DNA of 24,157 nucleotides, taken from Actinomycetes bacterium (GTDB lineage Bacteria; Actinomycetota; Thermoleophilia; Solirubrobacterales; Solirubrobacteraceae). The translations under genes and the position numbers were made by a program. Below the pieces are notes generated by a model. It saw only the letters and a program-made list of their open reading frames with translations, ran no database searches and was not told where the DNA came from. Of this stretch, positions 1 through 7,937 are shown piece after piece. Position 1 is the stretch's first letter. Each line of letters starts with the position of its first letter. The DNA lies in assembly GCA_023404805.1 (NCBI GenBank), contig JAEYAL010000166.1, positions 1-24,157 of the forward strand. The letters run 5' to 3'.

Positions 1-146
1 GACCCGGCCGGCAGGCCGATCGCGCAACGCACCGCCCCGGTGCCGCCGACCTGTCGGGGCACCCGGCTAGGCTCGCTCCGGCGCGCCGCGCCCGGCGATC
101 ATCGTGAGGGGATCACACGGTGAACGGCACCACACCGCCGAGACCT

Positions 147-151
147 GGGAG
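147..151 (+). promoter_or_regulatory. Ribosome binding site that decides the parE start
   Basis: GGGAG lies nine bases before TTG 161. The frame is open back to a GTG at 104, but that codon has no purine-rich sequence in front of it. The TTG gives a product beginning MTAQPETLYG, which leads directly into the conserved ATPase domain. I therefore prefer TTG 161; GTG 104 would add 19 residues. Confidence 0.5.
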
Positions 152-160
152 TACGACCAG

Positions 161-2218
161 TTGACCGCACAGCCTGAGACCCTCTACGGGGCCGACGACC
201 TGACGCATCTGGAGGGCCTCGACGCCGTCCGCAAGCGCCCGGGCATGTACATCGGCTCGACCGACAGCCGTGGCGTGGGTCACCTCGTCAACGAGATCCT
301 CGACAACTCGACCGACGAGGGTGTCGCCGGTCACGCCACCAAGGTCGACGTGATCCTGCACGCCGACGGCTCGGTCCAGGTCGACGACGACGGCCGGGGC
401 ATCCCCACCGACGTGCACGCCAAGTCCGGCATCTCCGGCGTCGAGCTGGTGCTGACCCGCCTGCACGCGGGCGGCAAGTTCGGCGGCTCCGGCTACAAGA
501 CCTCCGGCGGCCTGCACGGCGTCGGCGCGTCAGCGGTCAACGCGCTGTCCCGGCGCTTCGACGTCACCGTCCGGCGCGGCGGCAAGGTCCACGCCATGTC
601 GTTCCGCCACGGCGTGCCGGGCGTCTTCGACGGCGACGGCCCGGACGCGCCGTTCACCCCCGGCCCCGGCCTCCAGATCGTCGGCGCGATGAAGCGCGGC
701 CAGCGCACCGGCACCTCGATCCGCTGGTGGCACGACCCGCGCTACTTCGAGACCGGCGCCGCGCTCGACACCGAGACGGTCCGGCTCAAGCTGCGCAACA
801 CCGCGTTCCTCGTCCCCGGCGTCGCCTACCGGCTGCGCGACGAGACCGGCGAGCAGAGCGTCGAGGAGAGCTTCCACTTCCCCGACGGCCTCACCGACAT
901 GGTGGAGTTCCTCGCCCCGGCCGGCGACCGGCCGGTCTCCGGCACGCTGCTGGTCACCGGCGAGGGCACCTACCGGGAGAACGCCGCCGACGCCAACGGC
1001 GTCATGCAGTCCAACGTGCAGCGCCGCGCCGAGGTCGAGGTGGCGTTCCGCTGGGGCACCGGCTACGAGCGCACCGTCGAGTGCTTCACCAACACCATCC
1101 GCAACGCCCACGGCGGCACCCACCGCAAGGGCTTCGAGCGGGCGCTGGCCCGTACCCTCGCCGACGCCGCCCGCAACGCCCGCGGCCTGCTCAAGCCCAA
1201 GGAGGACGCGCCCACCCTGGACGACGTCCTGGAGGGCATGACCGCCGTGGTGCACGTGCGCATCCCCGAACCGCAGTTCACCTCGCAGACCAAGGACGAG
1301 CTGTCCACCGCCGGCATCACCAAGGTGCTCCAGGGTCTGGTCGAGGCGCACCTCAAGAGCTGGCTGGAGGACCGCCGGACCAAGGCCGAGGCCCGTACGG
1401 TGCTTCAGAAGATCGTCGACGCGGCCCGCGTCCGGCTCACCCAGAAGCAGCAGAAGGACGCCGCCCGCCGCAAGACCGCGCTGGAGGGCGCGGCCATGCC
1501 GGCCAAGCTCGTCGACTGCCGCGCCACCGGCGTGGAGCGCAGCGAGCTGTTCATCGTGGAGGGCGACAGCGCGCTCGGGACGAGCCGCATGGCCCGCTCC
1601 TCCGAATACCAGGCGCTGCTGCCGATCCGCGGCAAGATCCTCAACGTGCAGAAGGCCAACCTCCAGCAGGTGCTGGACAACGCCGAGTGCGCCGCGATCG
1701 TGCAGGTGCTCGGCGCCGGCTCCGGCCGTACGTTCGACCTGTCCGCCCTGCGGTACGGCCGGGTGCTCATCATGGCCGACGCGGACGTCGACGGCGCACA
1801 CATCCGTACCCTGCTGATCACGCTGTTCGCCCGCTACATGCGGCCGCTGATCGAGGCCGGGCGGCTCTACGCGGCGATGCCGCCCCTGCACAAGATCACC
1901 ACGAAGGGGCGCAACCCGCAGACCGTCTACACCTACACCCAGGCCGAGATGGAGGCGACGGTCCGCAAGCTGGAGAAGGCCGGCAAGCAGATCGTCACGC
2001 CCATCCCGCGCTTCAAGGGCCTCGGTGAGATGGACGCCGACGAGCTGTGGGAGACAACCATGAACCCGGCCACCCGGGCGGTCCGCCGGATCACGCTCGA
2101 CGACGTCGAGGCCGCCGAGCGGATCCTCGAACTGCTCATGGGGGAGAAGGTCGAGCCCCGCCGCAACTGGCTGATCGACTCCGCCGACCGGGTCGACCGC
2201 GACGCCATCGACGCCTGA
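161..2218 (+). CDS. parE: DNA topoisomerase IV subunit B (ParE; GyrB family)
   Basis: ATPase subunit of a type IIA topoisomerase. It binds ATP and drives strand passage to decatenate daughter chromosomes, working with the ParC encoded 32 bases downstream. Seen from the TTG start: RKRPGMYIGS (about 24-33); the GHKL ATP site with N-box EILDNSTDEG (45-54), DDGRGIP (76-82) and GGLHGVGASAVNAL (116-129); the Toprim domain with IVEGDSAL (catalytic Glu about 467) and DADVD (540-544); and the C-terminal motif PRFKGLGEM (about 616-624). Length is 685 residues, normal for the family. GyrB is the alternative, since the motifs are shared; the adjacent ParC-like partner argues for topoisomerase IV. It reads like a Micromonosporaceae protein and lies left of the poly-C junction, so it may not belong to the same organism as the rest. 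Confidence 0.9.
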   Translation: MTAQPETLYGADDLTHLEGLDAVRKRPGMYIGSTDSRGVGHLVNEILDNSTDEGVAGHATKVDVILHADGSVQVDDDGRGIPTDVHAKSGISGVELVLTRLHAGGKFGGSGYKTSGGLHGVGASAVNALSRRFDVTVRRGGKVHAMSFRHGVPGVFDGDGPDAPFTPGPGLQIVGAMKRGQRTGTSIRWWHDPRYFETGAALDTETVRLKLRNTAFLVPGVAYRLRDETGEQSVEESFHFPDGLTDMVEFLAPAGDRPVSGTLLVTGEGTYRENAADANGVMQSNVQRRAEVEVAFRWGTGYERTVECFTNTIRNAHGGTHRKGFERALARTLADAARNARGLLKPKEDAPTLDDVLEGMTAVVHVRIPEPQFTSQTKDELSTAGITKVLQGLVEAHLKSWLEDRRTKAEARTVLQKIVDAARVRLTQKQQKDAARRKTALEGAAMPAKLVDCRATGVERSELFIVEGDSALGTSRMARSSEYQALLPIRGKILNVQKANLQQVLDNAECAAIVQVLGAGSGRTFDLSALRYGRVLIMADADVDGAHIRTLLITLFARYMRPLIEAGRLYAAMPPLHKITTKGRNPQTVYTYTQAEMEATVRKLEKAGKQIVTPIPRFKGLGEMDADELWETTMNPATRAVRRITLDDVEAAERILELLMGEKVEPRRNWLIDSADRVDRDAIDA

Positions 2219-2250
2219 CCAACGGGTTCGTCTCGGAAGGAAACCGCACC

Positions 2251-4740
2251 ATGGCACGCCGCAAGGACGACCGCGCGAAGGCGGACCTGGCCGCCTTCGA
2301 CCAGGCCGGCGCCCGCGTCTTCGACAACCCGCTGGTCACCGAGGTCTCGGACTCCTACCTGGAGTACGCGTTCTCGGTCATCCACTCCCGCGCCCTGCCC
2401 GACGCGCGCGACGGGCTCAAGCCGGTGCACCGGCGCATCCTCTGGTCGATGCACGAGCAGGGCCACCGGCCGGACCGCGGCCACGTCAAGAGCGCCCGGA
2501 TCGTCGGCGACGTGATGGGTAAATACCACCCGCACGGCGACACCGCTATCTACGACGCGATGGTGCGGCTGGCGCAGGACTTCTCGCTCAACGTCCCGCT
2601 CATCGACGGGCACGGCAACTTCGGCAGCCCGGACGACGGCCCGGCCGCGGCCCGTTACACCGAGGCCCGGATGTCCCGGGAGGCGATGCTGCTCACCGGC
2701 GAGCTGGGTGAGGACACAGTCGACGTCGAGCCGAACTACGACGGCTCGCTGACCCAGCCCACGGTGCTGCCGGCGGCGTTCCCGAACCTGCTGGTCAACG
2801 GCGCGTCCGGCATCGCGGTCGGCATGGCGACGAACATGATCCCGCACAACCTCGGCGAGGTGGTCCAGGCCGCCCGCTGGCTGATCAACCACCCGGACGC
2901 CACACTCGACAAGCTCATGGAGTTCGTGCCCGGCCCCGACCTGCCGACCGGCGGGCTGCTGCTCGGCCTGGACGAGGTACGCCGCGCGTACGAGACCGGG
3001 CGCGGCGTGGTGCGCATGCGCGGCCGGGTGGAGATCGGCCCGCTGGAGGGCAGCCGCGGCCGGCAGGCCATCACCGTGACCGAGCTGCCGTACGGCGTCG
3101 GCGCCGAGAAGGTCATCGCGGCCATCACCAACGAGGTGAACAAGACCAAGCGGCTGACCGGGATCGCCGACGTCAAGGACCTCACCGACCGGGAGAACGG
3201 CACCCGCCTGGTGGTGGAGTGCAAGGTCGGCGTCAACCCGCAGGCGCTGCTGGCCGACCTCTACCGGCTCACCCCGCTGGAGCAGTCCTTCGGCGTGAAC
3301 AACCTGGTGCTCGTCGACGGCCAGCCCCGCACGCTCGGGCTCAAGGAACTGCTCGACGTGTTCCTGGCCCACCGCTACGAGGTGGTGACCCGGCGCAGCT
3401 CGTACCGCAAGCGCAAGCGGGAGGAGCGCCTGCACCTGGTCGACGGCCTGCTGATCGCCCTGCTCGACATCGACCGGGTGGTCAAGCTGATCCGTGCCAG
3501 CGAGGACGCCCAGGCCGCCAAGGACGGCCTGATGCAGCGGTTCAAGCTCTCCGAGATCCAGGCGACCTACATCCTGGACACTCCGCTGCGCCGGCTGACC
3601 AAGTACGACCGGCTGGAACTGGAGGCCGAGCAGGAGAAGCTGCGCGGCGAGATCGCCGAGCTGTCGAAGATCCTGGACGACGAGAAGGTGCTTCGGAAGG
3701 TGGTCTCCGACGAGCTGGCCGCCGTGGTCAAGCAGTTCGGCGCGCCGCGACGCACCACGCTCGTCGACGGCGACCTCAAGGAGGTGCTGGCCGCCTCGGT
3801 GCCCGCCGGTCCGCTGGAGGTCGCCGACGACCCGTGCCAGGTGATCCTCTCCGCCACCGGGCTGGTGGCGCGGACCGCGGCCGAGTCGGAGGAGGCCGCC
3901 GAGGCGCGCCGGCGCAGCGGCCGGGTCAAGCACGACGCGGTACGCGCCATCGTGCACTCCACCGCCCGCGGTCGGGTGCTGCTGGTGACCAGCGCCGGCC
4001 GCGCGTTCAAGATCGACGTGTTGCCGTTGCCGGTGCTGCCGGAGCAGTCCGGCACGGTGTCGCTGCGCGGCGGCATGTCGGCGGCGGAACTGGTGCCGCT
4101 GGAGCCGGGCGAGACGGTGGTCGGGCTCGCGCCGCTGGGCCCGTCCGCGCAGGGGTCGCCCGGCCTGGCGCTCGGCACCCGGGCGGGCGTGGTGAAGGTG
4201 TGCGCCCCGGACTGGCCGGTCCGCTCCGACGAGTTCGAGGTGATCTCGCTGCGTGACGGCGACGAGGTGATCGGCGCGACCTGGCTGACCGACGGCGCCG
4301 AGACGCTGGCGTTCGTCTCGTCCGAGGCGTCGCTGCTGCGCTTCGCCGCATCCGTCGTACGCCCGCAGGGGCTCAAGGGCGGCGGCATGGCCGGCATCAA
4401 CCTGCCGGCCGGCGCGCGGGCGGTCTTCTTCGGCGCGATCCGCACCGACGACTCGAAGCACGGTGAGCCGATGGTGGTCACCTCGACCGGAGCGACGGTG
4501 AAGGTGACGCCGTTCAAGGCGTACCCGGCGAAGGGAAGGGCGACCGGCGGCGTACGCGCGCAGCGGTTCCTCAAGGGCGAGCTGGAGCTGTCGGTGGCCT
4601 GGATCGGCCCGCGGCCGGTGGGCGTGACGGCCACCGGCGACCCGGTGGACCTGCCCCCTGCGGACCCGCGCCGAGACGGCTCCGGTTTCGCCGTGATGCT
4701 CGGCCCGACCGTGGTGGGCCACCACATCGACCGCGACTGA
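2251..4740 (+). CDS. parC: DNA topoisomerase IV subunit A (ParC; GyrA family)
   Basis: DNA breakage-reunion subunit of topoisomerase IV, partner of ParE. ATG 2251 is chosen because GGAAGG (2235-2240) stands ten bases before it; the frame is open further upstream, but that stretch overlaps parE. The product is 829 residues. Seen: the quinolone-determining region GKYHPHGDTAIYD (Thr98 and Asp102 at the positions of E. coli GyrA Ser83 and Asp87), and AARYTEARMS with catalytic Tyr136. Next come the tower/coiled-coil region and a C-terminal beta-pinwheel. I see no canonical GyrA box (QRRGGKG), only a degenerate KGRATGGVR near the end, which favours ParC over GyrA. The stop is 24 bases before the 35-base C run, so whatever followed in the native genome is not visible here. 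Confidence 0.9.
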   Translation: MARRKDDRAKADLAAFDQAGARVFDNPLVTEVSDSYLEYAFSVIHSRALPDARDGLKPVHRRILWSMHEQGHRPDRGHVKSARIVGDVMGKYHPHGDTAIYDAMVRLAQDFSLNVPLIDGHGNFGSPDDGPAAARYTEARMSREAMLLTGELGEDTVDVEPNYDGSLTQPTVLPAAFPNLLVNGASGIAVGMATNMIPHNLGEVVQAARWLINHPDATLDKLMEFVPGPDLPTGGLLLGLDEVRRAYETGRGVVRMRGRVEIGPLEGSRGRQAITVTELPYGVGAEKVIAAITNEVNKTKRLTGIADVKDLTDRENGTRLVVECKVGVNPQALLADLYRLTPLEQSFGVNNLVLVDGQPRTLGLKELLDVFLAHRYEVVTRRSSYRKRKREERLHLVDGLLIALLDIDRVVKLIRASEDAQAAKDGLMQRFKLSEIQATYILDTPLRRLTKYDRLELEAEQEKLRGEIAELSKILDDEKVLRKVVSDELAAVVKQFGAPRRTTLVDGDLKEVLAASVPAGPLEVADDPCQVILSATGLVARTAAESEEAAEARRRSGRVKHDAVRAIVHSTARGRVLLVTSAGRAFKIDVLPLPVLPEQSGTVSLRGGMSAAELVPLEPGETVVGLAPLGPSAQGSPGLALGTRAGVVKVCAPDWPVRSDEFEVISLRDGDEVIGATWLTDGAETLAFVSSEASLLRFAASVVRPQGLKGGGMAGINLPAGARAVFFGAIRTDDSKHGEPMVVTSTGATVKVTPFKAYPAKGRATGGVRAQRFLKGELELSVAWIGPRPVGVTATGDPVDLPPADPRRDGSGFAVMLGPTVVGHHIDRD

Positions 4741-4764
4741 CGGGGTTGGGGCGGGCGGGGGCCG

Positions 4765-4801
<37 letters not shown>

Positions 4802-4885
4802 GCCCGGTGCGTTTCAGGGGAAGCACGTTCCTTCTCGGGAGCGCCGACCCGATGCGCGAGACTCCCCGTCCAGGGAGCTTCCGGA

Positions 4886-5392
4886 ATGACCAACACCGAC
4901 ATCACCATCCAGCGCTACGACGACGCGGCGCCGATCGACGACCTCGAGCCGCTGTGGTCGGCGTTGCGAGAGCATCACGGGGCCGTCGCGCCGCATCTCG
5001 GACCCACCCGCGAGCGCGCCGACTCGTGGGAGGTGCGCAGCGCGAGCTACCGCAGCTGGCTCAGCAGCAAGCCGGGATCGTTCGTCCTGATCGCCCGCGA
5101 GAACGACGCAGCGGTCGGCTACGCGCTGGTCACCGTGCACCGCGGCGGCATGGCCACGTGGGACGGCGACTTCGGCTGCCTAGAGACCCTCTCGGTGCTG
5201 CCCGGAATCCGGGGCGGCGGCCTGGGCACCCGCCTGATCACCGCCGCGCGCGCCGGGCTGGCCGACCAGGGGATCGAGAAGATGACGATCGAGGTAGTCG
5301 CCGGAAACGACGACGCGCTGCGGTTCTACCGGCGCCATGGCTTCGAGCCGCTCACCACGAGCCTGCTCACCAGCACGGCGCCGGACGCCTGA
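4886..5392 (+). CDS. GNAT family N-acetyltransferase
   Basis: Predicted acetyl-CoA-dependent acyltransferase; the acceptor is unknown. The 168-residue product has the GNAT fold. The acetyl-CoA pyrophosphate-binding motif A is at about 99-121, with LSVLPGIRGGGLGTRLI carrying the R-x-x-G-x-G loop (Arg109 to Gly114). A motif B region follows with ALRFYRRHGFEP (144-155), the common FYRRHGF signature in which the Tyr often acts as general acid. ATG 4886 has AGGGAG (4872-4877) eight bases upstream. It is the first gene right of the poly-C run. The next gene, an ABC-type ATPase, begins about 70 bases later on the same strand. Family membership is clear; substrate cannot be inferred. Confidence 0.88.
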   Translation: MTNTDITIQRYDDAAPIDDLEPLWSALREHHGAVAPHLGPTRERADSWEVRSASYRSWLSSKPGSFVLIARENDAAVGYALVTVHRGGMATWDGDFGCLETLSVLPGIRGGGLGTRLITAARAGLADQGIEKMTIEVVAGNDDALRFYRRHGFEPLTTSLLTSTAPDA

Positions 5393-5463
5393 GCCGATGC
5401 GCGCCGTGGCATCATCCGCGGATCGCTGAGCCGAGCCCCCATCCCCAGACCACTGTCTGCGAG

Positions 5464-6066
5464 CTGACGGGCGTCGGCAAGCGCCACCGCTTCCGCGGGC
5501 CGTGGGCGGTCCAGGATGCGAGCCTGACGCTCCGCGGCACGACCATCGTCGAGGTCGCCGGACCGGATGGCGCCGGCAAGTCGACGCTGCTCAACCTCAT
5601 CGCCGGCTCGACCGACCCGACGGCCGGCACGATCACCCGGAGCCACGAGGGATCGGAGTACAACCCGCAGCACCTGCCGTCCGGCCTGATGCTCACGGGG
5701 CTGATGTTCCTGCGCAACATGGCCAGCGAGGGCCGCACGCGCGAGCAGGCGAACGCGCGGGTCGAGTCGCTCGCGATCGGCCTCGACCTCGAGCAGGCGC
5801 TCCGCCTGCCGCTCGCCCACCTGCCGCAGCACACCCGCCACCGCGTTTCGCTGGCCCGGGCGCTCGCAAACCCGTCGCAGCTCATCGTCCTCGACGACCC
5901 GTGGGCCGGCCTCGACGAGCACTCCCGCCTCTTCCTCGTCGGCGAACTCGCCGAGCGCCGCGCCGCCGGCGCCTGCGTCGTCGTCACCGCCGAGCACGAC
6001 CCGCCGGCCGAGCTCCCGGTCGACGAGCGCTGGCTCGTCGACGGCGGTCGCGTCACGCCCGCCTGA
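5464..6066 (+). CDS. Small ABC-type ATPase with degenerate motifs and no normal start codon
   Basis: A single ATP-binding-cassette domain of about 200 residues, with no permease gene beside it. Seen: Walker A GPDGAGKST (from 5560); a Walker B-like strand LIVLDDPWAGLD (5881 on) in which the usual catalytic Glu is Asp (codon 5896-5898); no LSGGQ signature, its place taken by LPQHTRHRVSLARAL (from 5821); and an H-loop-like VVTAEHD (His codon 5995-5997). The domain should begin near VCELTGVGKRH (5455 on), but the frame has no ATG, GTG or TTG there. The nearest in-frame candidates lie deep inside the acetyltransferase gene. I use CTG 5464 as a placeholder. An ATG at 5397 is in another frame and stops at 5429. 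Possible explanations are a non-canonical start, a sequence error, or a 5'-damaged gene. An active transporter component is uncertain; a regulatory or decayed ATPase is possible. Confidence 0.6.
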   Translation: MTGVGKRHRFRGPWAVQDASLTLRGTTIVEVAGPDGAGKSTLLNLIAGSTDPTAGTITRSHEGSEYNPQHLPSGLMLTGLMFLRNMASEGRTREQANARVESLAIGLDLEQALRLPLAHLPQHTRHRVSLARALANPSQLIVLDDPWAGLDEHSRLFLVGELAERRAAGACVVVTAEHDPPAELPVDERWLVDGGRVTPA

Positions 6067-6076
6067 CGCGACCTGG

Positions 6077-6107
6077 TCTCAAAGCCGCTTCCTAAGCGGG
6101 TTTGAGA
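6077..6107 (+). terminator. Hairpin after the ABC-type ATPase gene
   Basis: TCTCAAAGCCGCTT pairs with AAGCGGGTTTGAGA around a CCT loop: 14 positions with one internal mismatch. It starts eleven bases after the ATPase stop. There is no T-tract, as is usual in high-GC actinobacteria. The rest of the gap to dnaB (6108-6331) shows no gene; its only visible pattern is a nine-base direct repeat TCTCGCAAC at 6173 and 6188. Confidence 0.6.
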
Positions 6108-6331
6108 GACAAAGTCGGGTGCTCCGGACTCTCGCCGCAGTCTCTGCGCGAAGTCGGCACCTTTGGGCGTTGTCTCGCAACACCATTTCTCGCAACGTGC
6201 AGGGAACCGGCCTGACGTCGCCATGACGCGCCAGCCCGCCCTGTCAACCTGGGGTTCCGTCCGGCACGCATGCAACGCTTGTCGGTCCGCCGGTCGCCCG
6301 TCCCCTCGACCTTCCCGTACGACCGCCTTTG

Positions 6332-7726
6332 ATGGACCAGACCTTCGACGCGCCGCCGCGCCAGATGCCGCAGCAGTCCGCCCCCGGCGGTCCGCAGCCG
6401 CACTCGTTCGACGCTGAGCGGGCCGTGCTCGGCGCGCTGCTGCTGAGCGAGCGGGCGATGTACACGCTGATCATCGAAGAGGGCCTGCGCCCGGACGACT
6501 TCTACAGCCAGCGCCACCGGCACGTGTTCCGCGCGATGCGGGCGCTCTACGACAAGGGCGAGCCCTTTGACCGGCTGACGGTGAAGGACTGGCTGGAGCA
6601 GAACGGCGCGCTCGAAGACGCCGGCGGCGACGCGACCCTCGACGAGCTCGGCGGCCCGATCACGGCTGCGGGCAACGTGCGGCAGTACGCGCGGATCGTC
6701 CGCGACCACTCGCTGATGCGCGGCCTGCTGCGCGCGACGACCGACATCCAGGTCGCCGTCGGCGAGCGCCGCTCCACCCCGCGCGAACTCGTGGAGTACG
6801 CCGAGCGCGCGATCCTGCAGGTCGCCCACGACGAGACCCAGAAGGACTTCCGCTCCCTCGACGAGGTCCTCCAGGACGAGACGGAGAAGCTGCACAAGCT
6901 GAGCCTCGAGGGCGAGGAGATGACCGGCATCCCGACCGGGTTCAACGACCTCGACAAGGTCACGGGCGGCTTCCAGCGCGGCAACCTCGTGATCATCGCG
7001 GCGCGTCCGGCCATGGGCAAATCGGCGTTCGTCACGAACATCGCCGAGCACGCGGCGCTCCACGGCTTCGGCGTCGCCCTGTTCTCGATGGAGATGGGTG
7101 AAGGCGAGCTGGCGCAGCGGTTCCTGGCCTCGCAGGCGAAGGTGCGCGGCGACGACCTGCGCCGCGGCCGCATCGACGCCCGCAAGTGGCCGAAGATCCT
7201 CGAAGCGTCGAACCGCCTCGCTCAGGCGCCGCTGTTCATCGACGACACCTCCGACATCTCGATCCTCGAGGTGCGCGCCAAGGCCCGCCGCCTGCACCAG
7301 CGCCACAAGCTCGACATGATCATCGTCGACTACCTGCAGCTGATGCGGGCGGACGCCGGCGCCGACAACCGCGTCCAGGCCGTCGGCGAGATGTCGCGAG
7401 GCCTCAAGATCCTCGCCCGCGAGCTCGACCTGCCCGTGATCGCCCTGTCGCAGCTCTCCCGCCAGCTCGAGAACCGCGGCGCGTCGATCGAGTCCAAGAA
7501 GCCGCAGCTCTCCGACCTGCGTGAATCGGGCCAGATCGAGCAGGACGCCGACATCGTGATGTTCCTCTTCCGCGAGGAGTACTACGACCCCGAGACCGAG
7601 AACAAGGGCATGGCCGAGGTCATCATCGCCAAGCACCGAAACGGCGGCCTCGACACCGTGAAGCTCACCTTCATCGGCGAGTACCTCAAGTTCGCCAATT
7701 ACGTCTCGCCTGAGCGCTACGGCTGA
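6332..7726 (+). CDS. dnaB: Replicative DNA helicase DnaB
   Basis: Hexameric 5'-3' helicase that unwinds DNA at the replication fork and recruits primase. The 464-residue product has the full two-domain plan. The N-terminal primase-binding domain (about 25-130) begins SFDAERAVLGALLL. After a linker, the RecA-like motor has Walker A ARPAMGKS (224-231) and Walker B IIVDYLQLM (Asp333), then DLRESGQIEQDADIVMFL. No intein interrupts it. ATG 6332 is preferred to the TTG three bases earlier; no clear Shine-Dalgarno is visible before either. The stop overlaps a following ATG (TGATG at 7724-7728). The helicase loader gene follows within 200 bases. Confidence 0.96.
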   Translation: MDQTFDAPPRQMPQQSAPGGPQPHSFDAERAVLGALLLSERAMYTLIIEEGLRPDDFYSQRHRHVFRAMRALYDKGEPFDRLTVKDWLEQNGALEDAGGDATLDELGGPITAAGNVRQYARIVRDHSLMRGLLRATTDIQVAVGERRSTPRELVEYAERAILQVAHDETQKDFRSLDEVLQDETEKLHKLSLEGEEMTGIPTGFNDLDKVTGGFQRGNLVIIAARPAMGKSAFVTNIAEHAALHGFGVALFSMEMGEGELAQRFLASQAKVRGDDLRRGRIDARKWPKILEASNRLAQAPLFIDDTSDISILEVRAKARRLHQRHKLDMIIVDYLQLMRADAGADNRVQAVGEMSRGLKILARELDLPVIALSQLSRQLENRGASIESKKPQLSDLRESGQIEQDADIVMFLFREEYYDPETENKGMAEVIIAKHRNGGLDTVKLTFIGEYLKFANYVSPERYG

Positions 7727-7812
7727 TGCCCCGCGCCCTCATCCTCAAGAAGCGCTCGCTGCACGGCGCAGTGCGCGCCGTCCGCGGCTCGCGCCACGCT
7801 AGGTGGTCCTGA
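7726..7812 (+). CDS. Possible 28-residue basic small ORF between dnaB and dnaC
   Basis: A reading frame whose ATG overlaps the dnaB stop (TGATG) and whose own stop overlaps the next ATG at 7812 in the same way. The product is very basic (MPRALILKKRSLHG and on, rich in Arg and Lys) and I recognise no family. The overlaps suggest translational coupling, but such a short GC-rich frame can arise by chance. Part of it runs into the duplicated block that starts at 7807. Treat as a candidate only. Confidence 0.22.
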   Translation: MPRALILKKRSLHGAVRAVRGSRHARWS

Positions 7813-7841
7813 TGGCGCCCGGAGACCGAGATCTCAACCGC
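7807..7841 (+). repeat. Upstream copy of the dnaC start region (direct repeat A)
   Basis: This 35-base segment matches 7903-7937 at 34 of 35 positions (T in place of C at 7832). Copy B contains the ATG and first ten codons of the helicase loader gene. Copy A contains the same ATG (7812) and codons, but its frame ends at TAG 7887-7889 after 25 residues. The copies are 96 bases apart, an exact multiple of three. The 61 bases between them hold the dispersed repeat (7843-7867) and the palindrome (7883-7892). This could be a duplicated start region, a duplication made by insertion of a small element, or two copies of an interspersed repeat. Confidence 0.85.
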
Positions 7842-7889
7842 AAGCCCGCCGCAGGCGTGCCAATCCGGCGGAGTTCCACGTATGTCTAG
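7812..7889 (+). pseudogene. Truncated duplicate of the dnaC 5' end
   Basis: The first ten codons repeat those of the helicase loader (MAPGDRDLNR). The frame then diverges into the dispersed repeat and stops at TAG 7887-7889, giving 25 residues without the zinc-binding or ATPase region. Its ATG overlaps the stop of the preceding small frame, so it could be translated as a leader peptide. I see no support for a function. Confidence 0.35.
7843..7867. repeat. Dispersed 25-base repeat, copy 1
   Basis: AGCCCGCCGCAGGCGTGCCA plus ATCCG. It matches 10152-10176 at 24 of 25 positions (T against A at 7858), in the same orientation. Both copies lie between genes: this one between dnaB and dnaC, the other just after purA. 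This is the pattern of a short genome-wide intergenic repeat; only two copies are visible here. Confidence 0.7.
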
Positions 7890-7892
7890 ACA
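7883..7892. promoter_or_regulatory. Ten-base perfect palindrome upstream of dnaC
   Basis: TGTCTAGACA is a perfect palindrome ending 15 bases before the dnaC ATG, inside the 61 bases that separate the two copies of the duplicated start region. It could bind a dimeric protein or be a feature of the inserted segment. There is no direct evidence of function. Confidence 0.3.
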
Positions 7893-7902
7893 GCGAGCTG
7901 CT

Positions 7903-7937
7903 TCCTGATGGCGCCCGGAGACCGAGACCTCAACCGC
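7903..7937 (+). repeat. Direct repeat B, start of dnaC
   Basis: Second copy of the 35-base block at 7807-7841 (34 of 35 identical). It includes the ATG and first ten codons of the intact helicase loader gene. If the block is a mobile or interspersed sequence, these first residues were acquired with it, and the conserved protein proper begins near Trp14-Arg15-Cys16. Confidence 0.85.

Noticed and set aside
68..73. TAGGCT as a -10 element for parE
   Set aside because: It fits the TANNNT pattern but has no recognisable -35 partner at 16-19 bases, and too little upstream sequence is visible.
530..2257. 575-residue antisense frame over parE
   Set aside because: Shadow of parE on the opposite strand, a common effect of high-GC coding sequence.
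4807..6066. A 419-residue frame that would fuse an N-terminal region to the ABC-type ATPase
   Set aside because: Its first 200 residues are an out-of-frame, Arg-rich reading of the acetyltransferase gene. Only the ATPase part has family motifs.
6173..6196. Nine-base direct repeat TCTCGCAAC before dnaB as an iteron or regulator site
   Set aside because: Only two copies, no supporting promoter or origin features; it could be chance.
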